IMG/VR virus record: IMGVR_UViG_3300009158_000031
Coordinates: 124,001 to 188,000 of that record
Reading direction: 5' to 3' (one strand)
Source: a virus
DNA: 64,000 nucleotides
The notes below the pieces were generated by a model. It made no database searches and was not told the origin of the DNA. It saw nothing but the letters and a program-made list of their open reading frames with translations. Made by a program: the position numbers and the translations under genes. Shown here piece by piece: positions 1 through 9,230 of this stretch. The first letter of the stretch is position 1; each line of letters begins with the position of its first letter.

Positions 1-2
1 TC

Positions 3-1550
3 TTTTTAGAATTTCGTTTAGTTAGATATGGTACAGATGTAGGAACTAGAACTCTTACATTAGCGGCAATGGAATTCGAGAGCAAATCTGCTCCTGAACA
101 AATGGTTGAATCGCCATTTGGAAATACATCATGTTATGCACAATGTTCTCCATCACAAAACTTCTATACCGGAGTAAGAATTGATTGTGATCCAAGACTT
201 CTATTTCAACCTTACAATTTAATGAATCCGGCAATAAACTTCTATCGAGAAGCTTCGAATGCCGTATCTGAAATGTTTGGTCATTGTGTTCGTTATTTCA
301 AAACTCAAGCAGATGTTGCTTCAGCTGATGCGGTACTTAAAGAATATTCATTATTCAATGTGACTGATGTTAAAGACATCAAAATCATGGTTCCGGATAA
401 TACATTCCCAGATAATGCTATTGCATTCTTTCCTTATGATATGGATTTTGGAGAAGGTCTAGAGATACACATAGTAAGAGATCATTTCGAAAGAGCATTC
501 GGTGTAGATGATTTACCTGAACAAAAAGATTATTTATACTTTCCTCTCATAGATCGTATGTTCGAAGTTCATTCAGCATATCTTTATAGAGATTTTATGA
601 TGTCTCAAGTTTATTACAAAGTGATGCTATACAAATGGCAAGATAAGCTAAATGTAATGAGAGATATCAAAGAAATCAATGATTATGTAGATAATTTAAC
701 TGAGAATTTTGATGAAGTTCTACAACCAGAGGTGGATAAAGAATTTTTACAAATAACGAAACCAGATCAATATGTAACTTCATCCATGAATAATATCGGT
801 GGATATGATAATGTTAGATCTCTTATTAATACAGATATTCAAATAAAGACTTATGATCTAAACAATTACTTTACAATAGTAGGTAAGTATTTTTACGAAT
901 TGAATACCGGAATAAAACAAAATGATTTAGCGGTGAAATATAAATTGTTAGTAAATAGATCACAAAGTGAACATACTGCATTTTCTGCATGGTTCAAACC
1001 TTTAAAGTCTAATTGGACAACGCAAACAAATACATACGATACAATAATCAATGGATATAATACTGCAGAATCCAAAGGTTATCGAATCAATCTTCTTTAT
1101 AGTAATGTAAATAATACAGTTGTTACTAGTGGAATAGAAGTTAAAATAAATGGACAAACTTTACAATTCAATCAAGATTTTCCTCAATTAAATAGAGACG
1201 AATGGTATGCAATCGTATTTAATCAGCTAAACGATTTTTCACAGGCATCAATTCATATTTGGAAAATGAAATGGACAGGGGCACCAAACACACAAAAGAC
1301 AACCGATCTTCAATTAGTATACACTCAAAACGTTTCAATTATTGCAGAAGAAGTCAAACCAACTGCAACTAATTTTACTTTAGTCGGTGGAACTTTAGGA
1401 ATAACAAATGTAAGAATTTGGAAAGAATCTATTGAAGAAGAAAAACAACCATTGGTTCTTAATCAATATGTAGTAAGAGATTCTCATTTATCTTTAGCTA
1501 CAGACAATGCTATACCACCTTTACGATTAGTTAAAGAATATGTTAGATAA
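3..1550 (+). CDS. gp14-like neck protein with extra C-terminal domain (5' partial)
   Basis: The reading frame is open from base 3, so the start lies upstream of the window; the ATG at 69 is probably internal. Residues around 380-600 of the window resemble T4 neck protein gp14: an acidic-hydrophobic stretch followed by KDYLYFPLIDRMFEV, close to the T4 pattern GDLIYFP-x-LFEI, then a Tyr-rich helix. The last ~250 residues look like an added beta-rich domain of LamG or concanavalin type (SAWFKPL, DEWYAIVFNQ, NVRIWKE). The position just upstream of gp16/gp17-like genes agrees with the T4 order 13-14-15-16-17-18-19. In T4, gp14 joins the head to the tail. The assignment rests on motif memory and gene order; a different head-completion protein is possible. 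Confidence 0.6.
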   Translation, partial: FLEFRLVRYGTDVGTRTLTLAAMEFESKSAPEQMVESPFGNTSCYAQCSPSQNFYTGVRIDCDPRLLFQPYNLMNPAINFYREASNAVSEMFGHCVRYFKTQADVASADAVLKEYSLFNVTDVKDIKIMVPDNTFPDNAIAFFPYDMDFGEGLEIHIVRDHFERAFGVDDLPEQKDYLYFPLIDRMFEVHSAYLYRDFMMSQVYYKVMLYKWQDKLNVMRDIKEINDYVDNLTENFDEVLQPEVDKEFLQITKPDQYVTSSMNNIGGYDNVRSLINTDIQIKTYDLNNYFTIVGKYFYELNTGIKQNDLAVKYKLLVNRSQSEHTAFSAWFKPLKSNWTTQTNTYDTIINGYNTAESKGYRINLLYSNVNNTVVTSGIEVKINGQTLQFNQDFPQLNRDEWYAIVFNQLNDFSQASIHIWKMKWTGAPNTQKTTDLQLVYTQNVSIIAEEVKPTATNFTLVGGTLGITNVRIWKESIEEEKQPLVLNQYVVRDSHLSLATDNAIPPLRLVKEYVR

Positions 1551-1752
1551 TGGGAGAATGAAGGAGATTAACCTAACTAGTAACTACTAGTACTGCCTGA
1601 AGAACTATATTATTTCCTCGATCACCTTAGATAAAGGTTATATGTTATTTTGAAGTAGTCAGATTCAGTACCATCGTTGATTCATTTACACATTTCCTGC
1701 AAATAATAATAAAACCTAAGAGATGCTAATTTATGCATCCAATAAATAAATT
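1551..1752 (+). other. Intergenic leader, no gene seen
   Basis: About 200 bases with stops in all forward frames. It holds a small hairpin at 1576-1591 (ACTAGT, loop AACT, ACTAGT) and ends in AATAAATAAATT at 1740-1751, a T4-late-like ATAAATA element directly before the next start. No convincing coding sequence is present. Confidence 0.4.
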
Positions 1753-2382
1753 ATGGAAGATAAAAACGATTCAGTAAGAAAATCTATAGATGATTTATTA
1801 GCAGAAGATCAACAATCAAATTCTTTGTCTACTACATCAGGTGGAGGTTTACCTGCATTTCAAGTAACAGATCCTTTAGATTATGATGGAGAAAAAGATA
1901 TAGCACAGAATAAGGCCAAGAAATTAATGAATTCTCTTTTGAAATTCTACCTATCACAGGAGATAATTCAAAAGAATGAATATATTACTCTCAAAGCTAA
2001 AATTGATGTAATGACAATGAGTAACTTAATGTTTCAGATGAGAACTGCTGAACATGCAATAGTTACTTTGTTAAGATCTATTGATGCCGGTGAAGCTTCA
2101 CCTCGTATGTTTGAAGTTCTTGGTGGACTTCAGAAAACGATGTTAGATATTATGAAACATCAAACCCTTCATATGATGGCTGCGGAGGAGAACATGAAAA
2201 AACTTAAACGTGATATTGATATCTATGGAGATTCAATTGATATTACACCAAAAGACACAAAACCTCAGATTGCATCTGTTAATAGAGGAACTAGAAATCT
2301 AATGAGAGATATTCAATCAGAAATCAACGGAGAAGAAATTGAAGAAACTGATTTCGATTCCCAAAATCAAGAAGATATGTAA
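1753..2382 (+). CDS. Terminase small subunit, T4 gp16-like
   Basis: A 209-residue mostly helical protein. Residues 116-127 read SPRMFEVLGGLQ, followed by a long helix with KTMLDIMKHQ. This matches the conserved core of T4 gp16 (SPRxxEVxxxLxxxM then a helix ending in KLH). Small terminases form rings that recognise DNA and stimulate the large subunit during packaging. The N terminus (1-50) is low-complexity and acidic and the C terminus is acidic, as is usual in the family. It lies two genes before the large terminase. T4 gp16 is 164 residues, so this one is slightly longer. Confidence 0.75.
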   Translation: MEDKNDSVRKSIDDLLAEDQQSNSLSTTSGGGLPAFQVTDPLDYDGEKDIAQNKAKKLMNSLLKFYLSQEIIQKNEYITLKAKIDVMTMSNLMFQMRTAEHAIVTLLRSIDAGEASPRMFEVLGGLQKTMLDIMKHQTLHMMAAEENMKKLKRDIDIYGDSIDITPKDTKPQIASVNRGTRNLMRDIQSEINGEEIEETDFDSQNQEDM

Positions 2383-3060
2383 ATGATTAATCCAATTAAA
2401 GGTACTTTTAAAACCTTTCATAATTTCATTAAAATTATAGGTCATAACGATAAAGAGTTAGATCCTAAACAATTTACTCGAATTGATACAGAAGAGAAGG
2501 TTCTTTATCTAACGTTTGATACCTGTCCAACTAATGGAGTAGACTTCGATACCGTAAATTGGTTAATGGAAAATAAAATACCAGCAACCATATTTCTAAA
2601 TATTGAATGGTATAAAACAAACAAATCGAAAGATCTGTCATTCTTAAAATCCTCACAATTTGAAATTGGTGGTCATGGATATAATCATAAACGTCCATTT
2701 AGACAAGATCTTCGAGAACAAACATATGATATTGATTCTTGTGTAAACTTCATTGATAGTGAATTAAAACGAGAAGTAAAATGGTATCGTTGTCCTTATG
2801 GAAAACCTAATGAAGATACCTTTAATATATTAGAACCTTTAGGTATTAGATACGCATCATGGGCTGGTCATGTATTTGACAAGAGTGTACCTGATTTAGC
2901 AAATCCAAATAAAGTTGCATTATCATATCTAGCTCAAAATACTCGTCCTGGAGATATTTTGTTATTTCACATCAATGGTGAAGGAATTAATACATTAGAG
3001 ATTTTAAAGATTGCTCATACATGGGCAATCGATCAAGGATATTCCTTCAAAACGCTATAA
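2383..3060 (+). CDS. Polysaccharide deacetylase (NodB fold)
   Basis: A 225-residue protein with the ordered NodB/CE4 motifs: TFDTCPT at 44-50 (motif 1, with the second Asp of the usual TFDD replaced by Thr), HGYNH at 98-102 (metal-binding H-x3-H), RCPYG at 136-140 (motif 3) and LLFHI near 203 (motif 5). CE4 enzymes remove N- or O-acetyl groups from peptidoglycan, chitin-like or other polysaccharides. There is no signal peptide. The start codon directly follows the stop of the gp16-like gene and the stop is 3 bases before the large terminase, so it is embedded in the packaging operon. It could act on cell wall during entry or lysis, or on a phage-made glycan. The altered motif 1 leaves activity uncertain. 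Confidence 0.85.
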   Translation: MINPIKGTFKTFHNFIKIIGHNDKELDPKQFTRIDTEEKVLYLTFDTCPTNGVDFDTVNWLMENKIPATIFLNIEWYKTNKSKDLSFLKSSQFEIGGHGYNHKRPFRQDLREQTYDIDSCVNFIDSELKREVKWYRCPYGKPNEDTFNILEPLGIRYASWAGHVFDKSVPDLANPNKVALSYLAQNTRPGDILLFHINGEGINTLEILKIAHTWAIDQGYSFKTL

Positions 3061-3063
3061 TTT

Positions 3064-4854
3064 ATGTTTAAAGTAAAAGAATATAAAGAGGAAAATTCAG
3101 AAGATAACAAAGTAATTTGGACATCTGCAAAAGTTGAAAAACTTCTTGTGGCAATGGAAGAAGGATATGCTACGGTTGACCATCCATTTTATGAAGGTGA
3201 TCCTAGTTATCGAAAAGGAAATATTGTATTTGAATATAGTGATTGGGAATATGAAGAGATAAAGAAATGTGCTAAGGATATCATTCACTTTGCCAATCAT
3301 TATTGTACGGTAATGACAGATGAAGGTTACATGAAAATCGAACTTCGTCCATATCAAGAAGATGTACTTCGATCATATCAAGCAAATCGTTGGAATATCT
3401 TTATGGCATCTCGTCAAATAGGTAAAACTATTACATCTTCTATATTTTTAACATGGTATCTTCTATTTCACTTTGATAAAAATGTACTCCTTATGTCTAA
3501 TAAAGGAGCAACCACTAAAGAGATTATGGATAAGATCAAAGCAATCGTTGAAGGTCTTCCATTCTTCTTAAAACCTGGTGTTAATAAGAAAGACGTTATG
3601 ACAATGATATTCGATAATAAATGTCGTATCATTGGTCAGAATACTACAAAAACCGGTGGTATTGGATTTACCATCCATTTGCTATTTATAGATGAGTTTG
3701 CTCACATTCCAGAAGGAATTAAGAGAACCTTCTATGAAAACGTATATCCAACTTTATCATCATCCAAAATATCCAGGGTTATAATCACAAGTACACCTAA
3801 TGGATTTGATCTATTTCATGATTTATATTCATCTGCTATGGATGGATCTAATGAGTATAAAGCAATGAGAGTTGATTGGTGGCAAGTTCCAGGTAGAGAT
3901 GAAGAATGGAAAGAACGAGAGATAGCAAATTTAGGTTCGTTAGAAGCTTTTAATCAACAATATGGTTGCCAATTTCTTTCATCTTCTAATTTACTTCTTT
4001 CATCCGATGAATTAAAAAGACTTAAGCGAGATGAAGCAGAATATATCTTTCAGGAATTTGATGCTTTAGATGATTTAGGTTTGGATTATTCTCAGCTTAA
4101 ATGGCATCCTGATTTTGATATATTAGATATCGACGATCCAAATAAATTCTTCATATTTGCCATTGATTTGGCTGAAGGAATAGGACGAGATCATTCTATC
4201 ATAAATATATTTGAACTTGATTCGTTAACGTATGAAGATATTGAAAAATTAGAATCGCCAGGAGGAATAACGGATTTCTTTTCATTAAGACAAGTTGGTT
4301 TATTTAGATCTAATATACATCCAATAGAAAGTTTTGCAAAAATTCTTTATACGATGTCTGTGAAAATTTTTGATCAGGAAAATCTACGACATGTAATTGA
4401 ATATAATGTTTATGGTGCTGAGTTAATGAAAAACTTAATTACGTTATATCCATCATCCAATGATTTTGATGAGGATTGTGTAGTTAGGTATCATCATAGA
4501 GTCGGTGCTAAAGTTAAACAACCCGGACTTAGATTAAATAAAGATTTGAAGAAAATTTATTGTGAAAAGATGAAAGCTTTGATAATGTCTGGAAAAATTC
4601 AATTAAACGAGAGACAATCTATACAAGAGGCTTCTATGTTTTCTAGAAATCCTTCTGGAACATATTCAGCTCAAACTGGCCATGATGATATTATTATGTC
4701 GGCGGTTTCTGTATCTTCTTTCTTCGATACTTTAGATTTTGCAGACATCGTAGAAGAGTATTTCGAATTCCTCGATGGTGAGAAAGTCGCTAAAATAGAA
4801 CAGATCCTAGATGAACTAGGAGACGATACAGGGGAAATATATGATATTTTTTAG
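3064..4854 (+). CDS. Terminase large subunit, T4 gp17-like
   Basis: The DNA-packaging motor, 596 residues. The N-terminal ATPase shows Walker A ASRQIGKT (115-122), Walker B LLFIDE (206-211) and coupling motif TSTPNG (242-247). The C-terminal RNase-H-fold nuclease shows FAIDLAEG near residue 367 (first metal-binding Asp), an acidic VIEYN segment, and GHDDIIMSA near 539-547 (last Asp). Length and order match T4 gp17 (610 residues). It uses ATP to pump DNA into the prohead and cuts the concatemer. Gene order deacetylase-terminase-sheath-tube places it in the late structural block. Confidence 0.96.
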   Translation: MFKVKEYKEENSEDNKVIWTSAKVEKLLVAMEEGYATVDHPFYEGDPSYRKGNIVFEYSDWEYEEIKKCAKDIIHFANHYCTVMTDEGYMKIELRPYQEDVLRSYQANRWNIFMASRQIGKTITSSIFLTWYLLFHFDKNVLLMSNKGATTKEIMDKIKAIVEGLPFFLKPGVNKKDVMTMIFDNKCRIIGQNTTKTGGIGFTIHLLFIDEFAHIPEGIKRTFYENVYPTLSSSKISRVIITSTPNGFDLFHDLYSSAMDGSNEYKAMRVDWWQVPGRDEEWKEREIANLGSLEAFNQQYGCQFLSSSNLLLSSDELKRLKRDEAEYIFQEFDALDDLGLDYSQLKWHPDFDILDIDDPNKFFIFAIDLAEGIGRDHSIINIFELDSLTYEDIEKLESPGGITDFFSLRQVGLFRSNIHPIESFAKILYTMSVKIFDQENLRHVIEYNVYGAELMKNLITLYPSSNDFDEDCVVRYHHRVGAKVKQPGLRLNKDLKKIYCEKMKALIMSGKIQLNERQSIQEASMFSRNPSGTYSAQTGHDDIIMSAVSVSSFFDTLDFADIVEEYFEFLDGEKVAKIEQILDELGDDTGEIYDIF

Positions 4855-4908
4855 TCATCTATCACATATCAGAAAAACCCAGATATATAATTAAAAAATT
4901 AAAGACCC

Positions 4909-7900
4909 ATGGCAATATCTCCTAGTCTACAACAATTCAAATCTTCAGGTGTTTACCGATTAGAATTCGACAAGAGTCAAATTACTAATATTCCATCTGA
5001 AACAATCCGTTTAATTATCGGATTCTCAAAAAAAGGACCTTTTAATACTCCTGTTCTTTGTAAAGACACCGTCTTCTTTAAAGAAATTTTTGGAGATATT
5101 GATACTTCTCTTGAAAGAAAAGGTTCGTTCTTCCATAGAACGGCTCTAGTTTCTCTTGATAGAGGTCCAGTTATTGTATTGAATCTTTTGAATCTTGACG
5201 ATACTCTAGATCAATCACAATTCCGCTCAATCTCTACTGCTTCTTGGCAAGCTAATTCAGCGGTTAAGTATGCTCCAGTATCAAATTATTTCAACCAAGA
5301 TAAATTCTGGTTCACTGATGCTCAAGCTCTTATTGACACTGCAGATAATTCTGATTATCAATCAGTTTTAGCTCAAAGATTACTTAACCTTGCAAATGTT
5401 GGTAGAAAAAACATGTCAGTTTTTACTAAAAAATCTACAACTTTAGGTTTCGATATTTTAGCTAAAGATTGGTACGGAACTGGTAAAGTTCCAGAATTCA
5501 TTAACGAAAATGATTACATCTCTGATTATATGGTAGATTTGATTATCGTTGAAGGTGACTTCTCTAATTATCAATCTCTTGCAATCGATCCAATTTATGG
5601 AACTTATTTCGATGCAACTGGTTTAAAAACTACTATCACTGATTCTTATGGAAATATTTTAGATGGTTTAACTGCATTCTTAAACTTAAATTCAGTTAAT
5701 GTACTAGGTGTTTATACTGGTTGTTTAATTCCAGAATTCCAAGATAAAAATGGTAATAACCTTTTCATTCAAGATCTAGTTAATCTAGAAACTTCTAAGA
5801 CTGGTTTGCTATTAGGAATTAATGTAGATACTATTGATGATGCTCCTGAAACTATTGGAAACGATTTAATTGACTTAATTGGTCATGGTATCGAATCTCA
5901 AGAACCTACAGTAGTAGACTTCCTTTCTTATTATGGTTCTATTGTTTCTGCAATGCCTTATGCCGGAGCTACCGGTATCGATACTCTTATCGTTGCTGGA
6001 ACTGCTGGTCAAACTGGTGCTCAGGCATTAATGATTGCTTCTGCTGGTTTAACTGGAGCTTCTGCTACAAACGGTTGGAAAACTACAACAGGTCATTATG
6101 ATACTTTATTGGTATATGGTCCTTCTGCTACTCTTCCCACTTCATTTGCATCTAAATTTGCTAACGAAACAGCATTCGCTACTTTCCGTACTGCCGTTTC
6201 AGTGGATAATACATTCATTAAAGCTGGTGCTTCAGCGAATACAACTGGTGCTTCAGGTAACTACTCTTATTTAGCTTCCGAATCTTATGATACTACAACT
6301 GATATCTTAACACTTAAGATCTCTAACGTTGCTGGTTCTGGTGTTACTGGTCCTACTTCAGTTGCTCAAGGTTATTATTACTTATACCCAGTTGGTTTAA
6401 CCGCTGGTGGTACTGCTTCATTACCGGTTATCCAATCAGTGAATTTCAATTTTGCTGAAGGTGGTAATTTGTTTACTGGTGTTGCAAATCAACTTTATCA
6501 AGATAATCTTTCTGGTATTTTAACTGATGGAGATAAAGTTAAAGTTAATAATGCAGGTGCTACTGCTACTGCTTATGCTGAATTTAACCGAGTATCTACT
6601 AATGACTTTAGTGGTGCTACATTTACTAACGCTAATGCTTTTGGTAATGAAGCTCCTATTCTAAATGCATTTACTAATTACATTGAAGTTAATGCTTATA
6701 CAAATCCTAACTTATCTACTGGAGCTACTGCAATTACTCCGCAAACTACTTATGTGGTAAATACTTTAACCGGTAATATCAACGAATCTTTCGCTCTATG
6801 GGGTGGAACTGCCTATACAAATCCTACTAACGTAGTTTGGGTAGATAATGGTTCTACTGGTCCTCTTGGATTAAATGGTTTCAATGGTCTAATCATTAAA
6901 AATCAATTATTGCTTCAGAACTTTGGCGGAACTGGTGGTGCTACATCTAACAGTCCTATTACTGGAAAATCAAGATTAACTCGCATCCTTTCAGTTGCTG
7001 AAATTACCGATCCTACATCTGATCTTTACAAAAAGATCAAGATTACTACAGTAGATCCCATCTTTATTTCTGCAACAAGTGAAATTGAAAGATATAAAGA
7101 GGCTTCTAATTTTGTTACTCACTACAGACCTTCTGCTCTTAGAGGTTATACTTTAAGAACTGGTCAAATGCCTGATGGTACTGATACTCGTCAAAATGAA
7201 ATTCTAGACGTTATGTATAACAGTAATATCGCGGCTGCTCTTGCTGATCGTGAAACTATTAGTTTCCGTTATATTATCGATTCATTCCAAGGAACAATCG
7301 AACCTTCAACGAAGATTCGTTTAACTAAACTTGCTAAGAATCGTCAATCTGCTTTAGCAATTGTCAATATGCCTTCAGTGAAACAATTTAAAGATAGTAC
7401 TAACCCTATATTCAAATTAACTTCATCTTCTCAATTCGATGCTGCTTATATTGCTGATGGTGGTAATCTATCAACAAATCCTTCAAACATATTCAGCTTA
7501 CCAGGTATTGCTGATGGTGGTAATTACTCCGCTTTCTATGGTCCTAACTTGACTATCAGAGAAGCCGGTAAAAACACTTCAGTTCCTCCTGCTGCTCATG
7601 TTGGTAACTTATACATTGACAAATACACTCAAGCCCTTCCTTATTCAATTATCGCTGGTCCTCGTAGAGGTGTGATAACAGGAACTGGTCTTGTAGGTGT
7701 TGAATACAATTTTGATAGAACCGATCTAGATTCAATTGAACCATTTGGTTACAATGCAATCGTTAACAAGAGAGGTTTTGGATTAACTATTAATGCCAAT
7801 CAAACTGCTCAACAAACTGTAAAATCTGCTCTTTCACAAATTCACGTAAGAGAGTTATTAATTTACATTCAAGATGGTATTGAGGCTATCCTTAAAAATT

Positions 7901-8160
7901 ACCGTTGGGAATTCAACAGTGCTAATAATCGTTTAGAAATTAAAACTTTAGCCGACAATTTCCTATCACAAATCCTTTCTGATGGTGGAGTTTACGACTT
8001 CCAAAACATTATGGATACAACTAACAATACGACTGAGATCATCGATAACAATTATGGAATCCTTGATACTTACATCGAACCTGTTAGAGGAATGGGTATC
8101 TTAGTTCACAGAACTACAATTCTAAGAACTGGTGCTATTTCAACTGGTAACTTTATTTAA
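4909..8160 (+). CDS. Tail sheath protein, T4 gp18-like, enlarged
   Basis: A 1083-residue protein. The N terminus (SGVYRLEFDKSQ..., IIGFSKKGPFNTPV) and C terminus (ILKNYRWEFNS, VYDFQNIMD, GMGILVHRTTILRTG) have the features of myovirus sheath proteins, which polymerise around the tube and contract. T4 gp18 is 659 residues; the extra ~400 residues are a Gly/Thr/Ala-rich middle region (about 350-700) with sheath-like beta segments, probably additional surface domains. Codons strongly favour T-ending GGT, GCT and ACT, as expected for an abundant product. Followed by a strong hairpin and then the tube gene. Confidence 0.92.
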   Translation: MAISPSLQQFKSSGVYRLEFDKSQITNIPSETIRLIIGFSKKGPFNTPVLCKDTVFFKEIFGDIDTSLERKGSFFHRTALVSLDRGPVIVLNLLNLDDTLDQSQFRSISTASWQANSAVKYAPVSNYFNQDKFWFTDAQALIDTADNSDYQSVLAQRLLNLANVGRKNMSVFTKKSTTLGFDILAKDWYGTGKVPEFINENDYISDYMVDLIIVEGDFSNYQSLAIDPIYGTYFDATGLKTTITDSYGNILDGLTAFLNLNSVNVLGVYTGCLIPEFQDKNGNNLFIQDLVNLETSKTGLLLGINVDTIDDAPETIGNDLIDLIGHGIESQEPTVVDFLSYYGSIVSAMPYAGATGIDTLIVAGTAGQTGAQALMIASAGLTGASATNGWKTTTGHYDTLLVYGPSATLPTSFASKFANETAFATFRTAVSVDNTFIKAGASANTTGASGNYSYLASESYDTTTDILTLKISNVAGSGVTGPTSVAQGYYYLYPVGLTAGGTASLPVIQSVNFNFAEGGNLFTGVANQLYQDNLSGILTDGDKVKVNNAGATATAYAEFNRVSTNDFSGATFTNANAFGNEAPILNAFTNYIEVNAYTNPNLSTGATAITPQTTYVVNTLTGNINESFALWGGTAYTNPTNVVWVDNGSTGPLGLNGFNGLIIKNQLLLQNFGGTGGATSNSPITGKSRLTRILSVAEITDPTSDLYKKIKITTVDPIFISATSEIERYKEASNFVTHYRPSALRGYTLRTGQMPDGTDTRQNEILDVMYNSNIAAALADRETISFRYIIDSFQGTIEPSTKIRLTKLAKNRQSALAIVNMPSVKQFKDSTNPIFKLTSSSQFDAAYIADGGNLSTNPSNIFSLPGIADGGNYSAFYGPNLTIREAGKNTSVPPAAHVGNLYIDKYTQALPYSIIAGPRRGVITGTGLVGVEYNFDRTDLDSIEPFGYNAIVNKRGFGLTINANQTAQQTVKSALSQIHVRELLIYIQDGIEAILKNYRWEFNSANNRLEIKTLADNFLSQILSDGGVYDFQNIMDTTNNTTEIIDNNYGILDTYIEPVRGMGILVHRTTILRTGAISTGNFI

Positions 8161-8166
8161 TATTTG

Positions 8167-8206
8167 AATGAAGCTGGGATTCGCAAGGATCCCAGCCAAT
8201 TCATTT
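8167..8206 (+). terminator. Hairpin terminator after sheath gene
   Basis: GCTGGGAT (8173-8180), loop TCGCAAGG, ATCCCAGC (8189-8196), extended by AATGAA/TTCATT. Only a short T run follows, so it may be a partial terminator or an mRNA 3'-end stabiliser separating sheath from tube. Confidence 0.7.
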
Positions 8207-8218
8207 ACGAATCAGTAA

Positions 8219-8234
8219 GATAAATAATAAAATA
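8219..8234 (+). promoter_or_regulatory. Late-type promoter element (GATAAATAATA)
   Basis: GATAAATAATAAAATA about 20 bases before the tail tube start. It resembles the T4 late promoter TATAAATA, and the same core recurs before other virion-type genes in this window. Confidence 0.45.
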
Positions 8235-8254
8235 CACAAAAAAAGCAATATACA

Positions 8255-8809
8255 ATGCCAGGATTACCACATTTTCTAAACAGTAAAGCGGCTACTAAAT
8301 ACTACGAACCGTTTTATCAAAACTTGTTTGAGGTAAACATTCTTCCTCCTTCTACTATTTCTGGTGGAGAGATCTTGATTGAACACGTAAATAAAATCGG
8401 CGGTTTAACTCAAGATAGAGGTTCAGAAGCAACCACTCAATCATACAAATTCGCTAAGAGATCTTACGCAATGGGAACTCCTACAGATACCATTACAGAT
8501 TTAACAATCGGTTTCTCTCTTAACTTAAACGATGCAAACGAACTATACGTATATAAAACATTACGTGATTGGTTCCGTTTGATCTATAACCCACTTACTG
8601 GTGAACAAGGTTTGAAGAAAGATTATGTAGGTACTCTCGTTATTACAAACTATAATCGTGCCGGAGATATCTTCTGGCAACGTACTTTCCATGATTGTTT
8701 CCCTACTGGAGATATCGGTGAATTAGCTGCAGATTACTCAGGTGGTGAAAAAGTTGATATGCCAGACGTTAAATTTCGTTCTGATTGGTGGGAAGAGAAC
8801 ATCGTTTAA
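8255..8809 (+). CDS. Tail tube protein, T4 gp19-like
   Basis: A 184-residue protein right after the sheath gene, as in T4 (gp19 is 163 residues). It has the tube-protein layout: N-terminal NLFEVNILPP, a central FSLNLND... strand pair, LRDWFRLIYNPLTGEQG, then DIFWQRTFHDCFPTGDIGEL near the C terminus, which matches the conserved tube-family pattern. It forms the stacked hexameric inner tail tube through which DNA passes. It is framed by its own late-type promoter and a strong terminator, consistent with high, separate expression. Confidence 0.92.
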   Translation: MPGLPHFLNSKAATKYYEPFYQNLFEVNILPPSTISGGEILIEHVNKIGGLTQDRGSEATTQSYKFAKRSYAMGTPTDTITDLTIGFSLNLNDANELYVYKTLRDWFRLIYNPLTGEQGLKKDYVGTLVITNYNRAGDIFWQRTFHDCFPTGDIGELAADYSGGEKVDMPDVKFRSDWWEENIV

Positions 8810-8830
8810 TTTCAATCTATTAAGACTTTT

Positions 8831-8859
8831 AAAGAGAACTTCGAAAGAGGTTCTCTTTT
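8831..8859 (+). terminator. Rho-independent terminator after tube gene
   Basis: AAAGAGAAC (8831-8839), loop TTCGAAAGAG, GTTCTCTTT (8850-8858) followed by T. A perfect 9-bp stem, ending the tube transcript. Confidence 0.85.
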
Positions 8860-8882
8860 GTTGTATATTCATATAAGTAAGA

Positions 8883-8896
8883 GATAAATATAATAA
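8883..8896 (+). promoter_or_regulatory. Late-type promoter element (GATAAATATAATAA)
   Basis: GATAAATATAATAA about 25 bases upstream of the ATG at 8919, just beyond the tube terminator. It would drive the small membrane protein and the tagged head-protein series that follows. Confidence 0.45.
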
Positions 8897-8918
8897 CGAA
8901 AAAAAATTATATTTAAAA

Positions 8919-9182
8919 ATGGGTGAAACGTCGGTTGTTGGTATAATTTTAGCACTAATCGGTATATTTAAAGGAAAAGACATATGGGAATTCTTTAAAC
9001 ATCGAGCTACTATTAAAAGTAAAACTAATGACAAGGTCATTGAGATTTATGAAAAACAACTAAATACTTGCGAAACTAAAGTTCAGCTTTTAGAAACAAA
9101 AAATGATAAATTGTCTAAGAGATTTGAAACTAAATTGAAGAGTCGAGGAAAAACCAAAGAAGAACCTCTTAAAAAAGATTAA
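8919..9182 (+). CDS. Small membrane-anchored coiled-coil protein
   Basis: An 87-residue protein of unrecognised family. Residues 5-20 (SVVGIILALIGIF) form one hydrophobic segment, followed by a basic, heptad-like helix (KVIEIYEKQLNTCETKVQLLETKND). This anchor plus coiled-coil layout is seen in some spanin or virion-associated membrane proteins, but nothing decides between these. It is first in the operon that continues into the tagged head-protein family. Confidence 0.6.
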   Translation: MGETSVVGIILALIGIFKGKDIWEFFKHRATIKSKTNDKVIEIYEKQLNTCETKVQLLETKNDKLSKRFETKLKSRGKTKEEPLKKD

Positions 9183-9185
9183 AAT

Positions 9186-9230
9186 ATGAAAAACTACATA
9201 AACACATTTGAAGAGTTCTTAAATGAATCA
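9186..9230 (+). repeat. Repeated tag-coding sequence, group A (4 copies)
   Basis: The 5' ends of the genes starting at 9186, 9455, 9921 and 10528 are nearly identical for about 42 bases; the 18-base core ACATAAACACATTTGAAG is the same in all four. A second group (starts at 11671, 12513, 12991, 13355) shares ATGAAACATA...ACATTC...TTCCTAAA-type sequence, and 12513 and 13355 agree over ~35 bases. Confidence 0.85.
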
